Notes under the pieces: model-generated
What the model was told of the DNA's origin: nothing
The model's database searches: none
The model's input: only the letters and a program-made list of their open reading frames with translations
Part shown: positions 59,750-64,000 of the stretch, one piece after another
Layout: the number at the start of each line of letters is the position of its first letter
Numbering within the stretch: position 1 is the stretch's first letter
Program-made: the position numbers and the translations under genes
Source: an uncultured Alphaproteobacteria bacterium
GTDB taxonomy: Bacteria > Pseudomonadota > Alphaproteobacteria > Rhizobiales > Aestuariivirgaceae
Direction of reading: 5' to 3'
Assembly: GCA_937873445.1 (NCBI GenBank)
Contig: CALMWF010000040.1
Span: 62,001 to 126,000, forward strand
Length of the DNA stretch: 64,000 nucleotides

Positions 59750-61339
59750 TCAGGCGTTTTCCGGGGTGACGCCCGCCTTCACCAGCTTGAAGATGATGGC
59801 GTCCAGCAGCGCCTGAAATGACGCCTCCACAATGTTGGCGGACACGCCCACAGTGAACCAGCGGTTGGCCTCGCGGTCGCGGCTTTCGATGAGCACGCGG
59901 GTGGTGGCGTCGGTGCCGCCGTTCAGGATGCGCACCTTGAAATCCACCAGTTCCATGCCCTCGATGTGGCGCTGATACTGGCCAAGGTCCTTGCGCAGCG
60001 CCACGTCCAGCGCATTGACCGGGCCGTTGCCCTCACCGGCGTTGAGATAGATGTGGTCACCCACCTTGACCTTGACCACCGCTTCGGTGTGCATCCTGCC
60101 GTCCTGCTGCTCGACAATGGCGCGGAAGGACAGCACGTCGAAATAATGGGGCACGGTGCCCAGGGTGCGGCGGGCCAGCAGCTCAAAGGACGCATCGGCG
60201 CCGTCATAGGCATAGCCTTGCATCTCGCGGTCCTTCACCTCGCGCAGCAGCGCGTCGAGGCGCGGATCGGTTTTCTTCACGGCCAGGCCGATGCGGTCCA
60301 GCTCGGCGATGAGATTGGATTTGCCCGCCTGATCGGAAACCAGAATGCGCCGCCGGTTGCCCACCGTTTCCGGCTTCACATGTTCATAGGTTTCCGGCTC
60401 CTTGGCGAGGGCGGAAGCATGAATACCCGCCTTGGTGGCGAAGGCCGAGGTGCCGACATAGGGCGACTGGGCGTTGGGGGCGCGGTTCAGCAGTTCATCA
60501 AAGGCGCGCGACACGGCGGTGAGGCGCTCAAGCCGCTTGGCCGTGACCCCGGTTTCAAAGCGGCTGGCATAGTGCTTCTTAAGGCACAGCGTGCCGATGA
60601 GGGTGACCAGATTGGCATTGCCGCAGCGCTCGCCGATGCCGTTCAGCGTGCCCTGGATCTGGCGCACCCCGGCATCCACGGCAGCCAGCGAATTGGCCAC
60701 CGCATGGGCGGTGTCATTATGGGCGTGAATGCCCAGATGATCGCCCGGCACCAGCCGGGTCACCGCCTTGACAATGGCGGAGACTTCATCGGGCAGCGTG
60801 CCGCCATTGGTGTCGCACAGCACCACCCAGCGCGCGCCCGCCTCATAGGCCGCTTGCGCCACGGCCAGCGCATAGTCGGGGTTGGCCTTGTAGCCGTCAA
60901 AGAAATGTTCGGCGTCGATCAGCACTTCCTTGCCTGCGGCAAGACCGGCCTTAACCGACTCGCGCACCGAGTCGAGATTTTCTTCATTGGTGCAGCCCAG
61001 CGCCACGCGCACATGATAGTCCCAGCTTTTGGCAACAAAGCACACGGCCCCGGACCTGGCCTGCAACAGAGCCTGCAGGCCGGGATCATTGGAGGCGGAG
61101 CGGCCGGCGCGCTTGGTCATGCCGAAGGCGGTGAAGATGGCCTTGGACGGGCGCTCGGCAGCAAACAGCGCCGTGTCGGTGGGGTTGCCGCCGGGATAGC
61201 CGCCTTCGATGTAATCCACGCCGAGGGAGTCGAGCAGCGCCATGACCGCGAGCTTGTCATCAACCGAGAAGTCAATGCCCGGCGTCTGCTGGCCATCGCG
61301 CAGCGTGGTGTCGAAGAGATAGAGGCGTTCACGGGTCAT
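59750..61339 (-). CDS. cimA: Citramalate synthase
   Basis: 529 residues, CGGAAG upstream. HMGL-like catalytic barrel: YLFDTTLRDGQQTPGIDFSVDDK, EGGYPGGNPTD and GIHAHNDTAHAVANSLAAVDAG with the metal His pair. The C-terminal LeuA-type allosteric domain (about 395-525) includes TTRVLIESRDREANRWFTVGVS. The length and PGGNPTD block fit CimA rather than LeuA. It condenses acetyl-CoA and pyruvate to citramalate, a threonine-independent isoleucine route. It is third in the cysS, small TM protein, cimA run. Confidence 0.94.
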   Translation of the reverse strand: MTRERLYLFDTTLRDGQQTPGIDFSVDDKLAVMALLDSLGVDYIEGGYPGGNPTDTALFAAERPSKAIFTAFGMTKRAGRSASNDPGLQALLQARSGAVCFVAKSWDYHVRVALGCTNEENLDSVRESVKAGLAAGKEVLIDAEHFFDGYKANPDYALAVAQAAYEAGARWVVLCDTNGGTLPDEVSAIVKAVTRLVPGDHLGIHAHNDTAHAVANSLAAVDAGVRQIQGTLNGIGERCGNANLVTLIGTLCLKKHYASRFETGVTAKRLERLTAVSRAFDELLNRAPNAQSPYVGTSAFATKAGIHASALAKEPETYEHVKPETVGNRRRILVSDQAGKSNLIAELDRIGLAVKKTDPRLDALLREVKDREMQGYAYDGADASFELLARRTLGTVPHYFDVLSFRAIVEQQDGRMHTEAVVKVKVGDHIYLNAGEGNGPVNALDVALRKDLGQYQRHIEGMELVDFKVRILNGGTDATTRVLIESRDREANRWFTVGVSANIVEASFQALLDAIIFKLVKAGVTPENA

Positions 61340-61377
61340 GGCGGCTTCCGCAGGGTTGAGAAAAAGAGTCCGATAAA

Positions 61378-61527
61378 TTACACAAGCCCTTGATAATGCA
61401 GGGCGAAGTAGATGACGAGGGCAAGCACCACAAGCTTGATGAGGATGTAGTAGATCCAGCGTTTCGGAAATGGCAGGCCGCTCTGCGGCGGTTTCGGCGG
61501 GGTCACTTGCGGTGTGGGTTCGGTCAT
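61378..61527 (-). CDS. Small single-span membrane protein between cysS and cimA
   Basis: 49 residues. The cytosolic Pro-rich start is [20 protein letters not shown], then one helix [21 protein letters not shown] perfect SD (GGAGGTGA) precedes the ATG, and the ATG overlaps the cysS stop as ATGA, so translation is strongly coupled. It has no recognised family; coupling to cysS could reflect a membrane partner of cysteinyl-tRNA synthetase or just operon packing. Confidence 0.8.
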   Translation of the reverse strand: MTEPTPQVTPPKPPQSGLPFPKRWIYYILIKLVVLALVIYFALHYQGLV

Positions 61528-62882
61528 GGCTTCACCTCCCATGATGTGGTGCCGTCCTTGTTGTCCTTGATGGCGATGCCGAGGCCCGCGAGTTCGTCGC
61601 GGAGGCGGTCGCTTTCGGCCCAGTTCCTGGCCTTGCGGGCCTCGAGCCGGGCATTGATCAGGGTGCGGATTTTATCCTCGTCGAGCGCGGGCGCGGCCCG
61701 GCGCAGCACCGCCGGATCACCCGACAGGCCGAGCAGCGTAAGGGCGTCGCGCAGTGCGGCCGGGTCATCGAGACTGAAGAGTTTGGAAATGGCGAGCGGC
61801 GTGTTGAGGTCATCGGCCAGCGGCTCAAGAACAGCTTCCGGCACCGTCGCCCCCCCTGCCCCCTGGGCGCGCTGATAGAGCCGCTCCAGCGTGACAAGTC
61901 CCTCCTCCAGCGCGGCGGAGGTCCAGTCGATGGGCTGGCGGTAATGAGTCTTCAGCATGGCAAAGCGCAGCACGTCACCGGGCCAGGGCCTGCCGCCGAA
62001 GTCAGTCGTTTCCAGAAGCTGGGCGATGGTGAAGAAGTTGCCCAGGCTCTTGGACATCTTCTGGCCCTCGACCTGCAGGAAGCCGTTATGCATCCAGACA
62101 TTGGCCATGACGGAGGTGCCATGGGCGCAGCGCGACTGGGCGATTTCATTTTCATGGTGGGGGAAAATCAGGTCCAGCCCGCCGCCGTGAATGTCAAACA
62201 CCTCGCCCAGATAGCGGCCCGACATGGCCGAGCATTCAATGTGCCAGCCCGGCCTGCCCCGGCCCCAGGGGCTGTCCCAGCCCGGCTCATGGACCGCGGA
62301 CTGTTTCCACAGCACGAAGTCGGCGGGATTCCTCTTGTGGTCCTTCACGTCGATGCGGGCACCGGCCTGCTGCTCCTCCAGGCTGCGGCGCGAAAGCTGG
62401 CCATAATCCGCCATGGAATCGACCGCGAACAGCACCTCGCCCGCCGCCTCATAGGCGTGGCCGCGCTGCAGCAGGGCGGCAATGATGGCCTGCATTTCGG
62501 TAATATTGTCGGTGGCGCGCGGCTGCACCGTGGGTTCAAGGCAGCCCAGCGCCGTCACGTCCTTCTGATATTGGGCGGCGGTTTTTTCCGTCACATGGCG
62601 GATGGCGTCATTGAGCGGCAGGTGGGGATAGTCGCGCAGCGCCCTGGCGTTGATCTTGTCGTCCACGTCGGTGATGTTGCGCACATAGGTGACATGGTCC
62701 GGCCCATAGATGTGGCGCAGCAGCCGGAACAGCACGTCAAAGACAATGGCGGGCCGGGCATTGCCGATGTGGGCAAAGTCATAGACCGTGGGGCCGCAGA
62801 CATAGAGGCGCACCCGCGACGGATCGATGGGTGTGAATGCCTGTTTCTGGCGGGTGAGCGTGTTGTAAAGCACAAGCGGCAT
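61524..62882 (-). CDS. cysS: Cysteinyl-tRNA synthetase
   Basis: 452 residues, class Ia. The zinc Cys and HIGH-type motif are in [56 protein letters not shown] supplies the other zinc ligands, and the KMSKS loop is [12 protein letters not shown]. It charges tRNA-Cys. The SD is weak. The 187 bp upstream (62883-63069) hold no gene or recognised leader structure. Confidence 0.97.
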   Translation of the reverse strand: MPLVLYNTLTRQKQAFTPIDPSRVRLYVCGPTVYDFAHIGNARPAIVFDVLFRLLRHIYGPDHVTYVRNITDVDDKINARALRDYPHLPLNDAIRHVTEKTAAQYQKDVTALGCLEPTVQPRATDNITEMQAIIAALLQRGHAYEAAGEVLFAVDSMADYGQLSRRSLEEQQAGARIDVKDHKRNPADFVLWKQSAVHEPGWDSPWGRGRPGWHIECSAMSGRYLGEVFDIHGGGLDLIFPHHENEIAQSRCAHGTSVMANVWMHNGFLQVEGQKMSKSLGNFFTIAQLLETTDFGGRPWPGDVLRFAMLKTHYRQPIDWTSAALEEGLVTLERLYQRAQGAGGATVPEAVLEPLADDLNTPLAISKLFSLDDPAALRDALTLLGLSGDPAVLRRAAPALDEDKIRTLINARLEARKARNWAESDRLRDELAGLGIAIKDNKDGTTSWEVKP

Positions 62883-63069
62883 GGGTCTATCCGGGTTTGC
62901 CGGCCCGGCTGCGCTTATGTTTTGAAGAAGACAAGCGGCGCCCTGCCAGCGGTTGAGCTAGCTGATAATAATCCAGCAAATGCAGAAGGGGCGCAGCGAC
63001 ATGGGAGGCAAAATGGCGGAAAGGGCGGGCGCCGTCAAGGTGGGCTGCGCCGCCATGGTTCACGGGGGG

Positions 63070-63756
63070 TCAGGTTTTCGGTTTCTGGCCGAACAGGTTG
63101 GCGCGCTCTTCGTCCGTCAACGGAGCAGAATAGCTGGCCTTGGCATTGGCATAGACCTTCTGCACCGCCGGGCGGGCGGCCATGCGGTCAAACCAGCGTT
63201 TCAGCGCCGGAAAATCGCCAATGACCTGCTTGTGCTGCTCATGCGGCACAATCCAGGGATAGGACGCCATGTCGGCAATGGAATAGTCGCCGGCAATATA
63301 GTCCCGGTCTGCCAGCTGCCTGTTCAGCACGCCATAGAGACGGGTGGTCTCCCTGGTGTAGCGGTCCATGGCATAGGGCACCTTTTCCGGCGCATAGTGG
63401 TTGAAGTGGCCGTTCTGGCCAGCCATGGGGCCAAGGCCGCCCACCTGCCAAAACAGCCATTCCAGCACCTGCATGCGGGCGCGGCTGTCGCGCGGCAGGA
63501 ACTTGCCGGTCTTTTCGGCGAGGTAGAGAAGAATGGCGCCGGACTCAAACACCGACAGCGGCCCCTTGCCGTCGGCCGGGTCGGTGTCGATGATGGCGGG
63601 AATGCGGTTGTTGGGCGAAATGGCCAGAAAGTCGGGGGCGAACTGCTCGCCCTTGCCGATGTTGACGGGGTGGAGACGATAGGCGAGGCCCGCCTCCTCC
63701 AGAAAGAGCGTGATCTTGTGGCCGTTGGGGGTGCCCCAGGAATATAGCTCGATCAT
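63070..63756 (-). CDS. Glutathione S-transferase, YghU/Ure2p-like
   Basis: 228 residues, TAGGAGC upstream. The thioredoxin-fold half begins MIELYSWGTPNGHKITLFLEEAG, with NNRIPAIIDTD as the cis-Pro site and ESGAILLYLAEKTG as the glutathione-binding turn. The helical half holds WLFWQVGGLGPMAGQNGHFNHYAPEKVPYAM, typical of the nu-class/YghU group with disulfide-bond reductase activity. It starts 8 bp after the DAHP synthase gene on the same strand. Confidence 0.93.
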   Translation of the reverse strand: MIELYSWGTPNGHKITLFLEEAGLAYRLHPVNIGKGEQFAPDFLAISPNNRIPAIIDTDPADGKGPLSVFESGAILLYLAEKTGKFLPRDSRARMQVLEWLFWQVGGLGPMAGQNGHFNHYAPEKVPYAMDRYTRETTRLYGVLNRQLADRDYIAGDYSIADMASYPWIVPHEQHKQVIGDFPALKRWFDRMAARPAVQKVYANAKASYSAPLTDEERANLFGQKPKT

Positions 63757-63764
63757 CGGCGCTC

Positions 63765-64000
63765 CTATTCTGCCGCCTCCATGGACTCGTCGCTGAGCGG
63801 CGGCCGGGTGGCCATGGATTTCTTGATCTCCTCGGCCAGCAGGAAGGCCAGTTCCAGCGCCTGGGCGGCGTTGAGGCGGGGATCACAGAAGGTGTGGTAG
63901 CGGTCGTTCAGATCCTTGTCGGACAGCGCCCGGATGCCGCCCGTGCACTCGGTCACATCCTTGCCGGTCATTTCCACATGGATGCCGCCGGCATAGGAGC
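63765..64000 (-). CDS. Class II DAHP synthase, C-terminal fragment
   Basis: Only the last 78 or so residues are in the window; the gene continues past the right edge. The visible part has [21 protein letters not shown] with the metal-binding Glu, then [21 protein letters not shown], the invariant end of the plant-like class II 3-deoxy-D-arabino-heptulosonate 7-phosphate synthase. It is the first step of the shikimate pathway. Confidence 0.93.
   Translation of the reverse strand, partial: SYAGGIHVEMTGKDVTECTGGIRALSDKDLNDRYHTFCDPRLNAAQALELAFLLAEEIKKSMATRPPLSDESMEAAE

Overview
The window is about 64 kb of GC-rich chromosome, with strong G/C bias at third codon positions, from an alphaproteobacterium. 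It is probably a member of the Hyphomicrobiales/Rhizobiales. Supporting signs are an Atm1-type exporter, an HpnN-like MMPL exporter, class II DAHP synthase, a zur-znuCB operon, an orphan Flp pilin, a perfect CtrA-type box (TTAA-N7-TTAA) and a polyamine gamma-glutamylation locus. This is taxonomic inference from gene families; no rRNA, tRNA, CRISPR array, insertion sequence or prophage was recognised. Nearly every base is coding, and many neighbours overlap by ATGA or are convergent with overlapping 3' ends.

Layout. (1) 1-8737: a corrinoid one-carbon cluster. It holds the end of a methyl-THF methyltransferase, an SPFH protein, a ferredoxin-ASKHA corrinoid activator, a small secreted protein, a DUF1638-type protein and a corrinoid carrier. 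It is interleaved with psuK-psuG, an Fe-S protein, a GFA/CENP-V protein and an Flp pilin. (2) 8884-12693: a class V aminotransferase lacking the desulfurase cysteine, then an ATP-dependent DNA ligase with its associated MBL-fold nuclease. (3) 12758-16784: a P-domain autotransporter behind a CtrA box, a betaine-homocysteine-type methyltransferase behind a SAM/SAH-regulator-like operator, and a CPxC membrane protein divergent from a BigR/SqrR-like persulfide sensor. (4) 16798-20969: MocR regulator plus DMT exporter, then an Lrp regulator divergent from alanine dehydrogenase. (5) 21015-28294: GNAT, rpmF, mtgA, ispA, YiiX-like, ispG, and zur-znuC-znuB. (6) 28423-34166: a TAXI-like binding protein, a Sel1-like membrane protein, a ThDP enzyme and an L,D-transpeptidase. 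(7) 34230-44089: polyamine uptake (potABCD-type) and catabolism (puuA, puuB, agmatinase-type ureohydrolase, aminotransferase). (8) 44161-49610: an Opp-type peptide ABC transporter and a Cys-rich mini-ORF. (9) 49814-57854: dxs, MMPL exporter, pssA, psd, atm1. (10) 57877-64000: LysM protein, LOG, cysS/small TM protein/cimA, GST, and the end of DAHP synthase.

How it fits together. The left end handles methyl groups: a methyl-corrinoid/THF system, a corrinoid activator and a homocysteine methyltransferase. The centre is a compact polyamine utilisation locus. The dxs, ispG, ispA and HpnN-like genes all serve isoprenoid/hopanoid metabolism but lie at separate places.

The points most worth a second look are: the ArsR-type regulator with the exact persulfide-sensor cysteine spacing beside an unrecognised CPACVGDVC membrane protein; the CtrA-boxed P-domain autotransporter; the structured leader at 440-600; hairpins that hide or reposition ribosome binding sites at the ldt and puuB genes; and a six-cysteine mini-ORF coupled to oppDF through a CTGA overlap.
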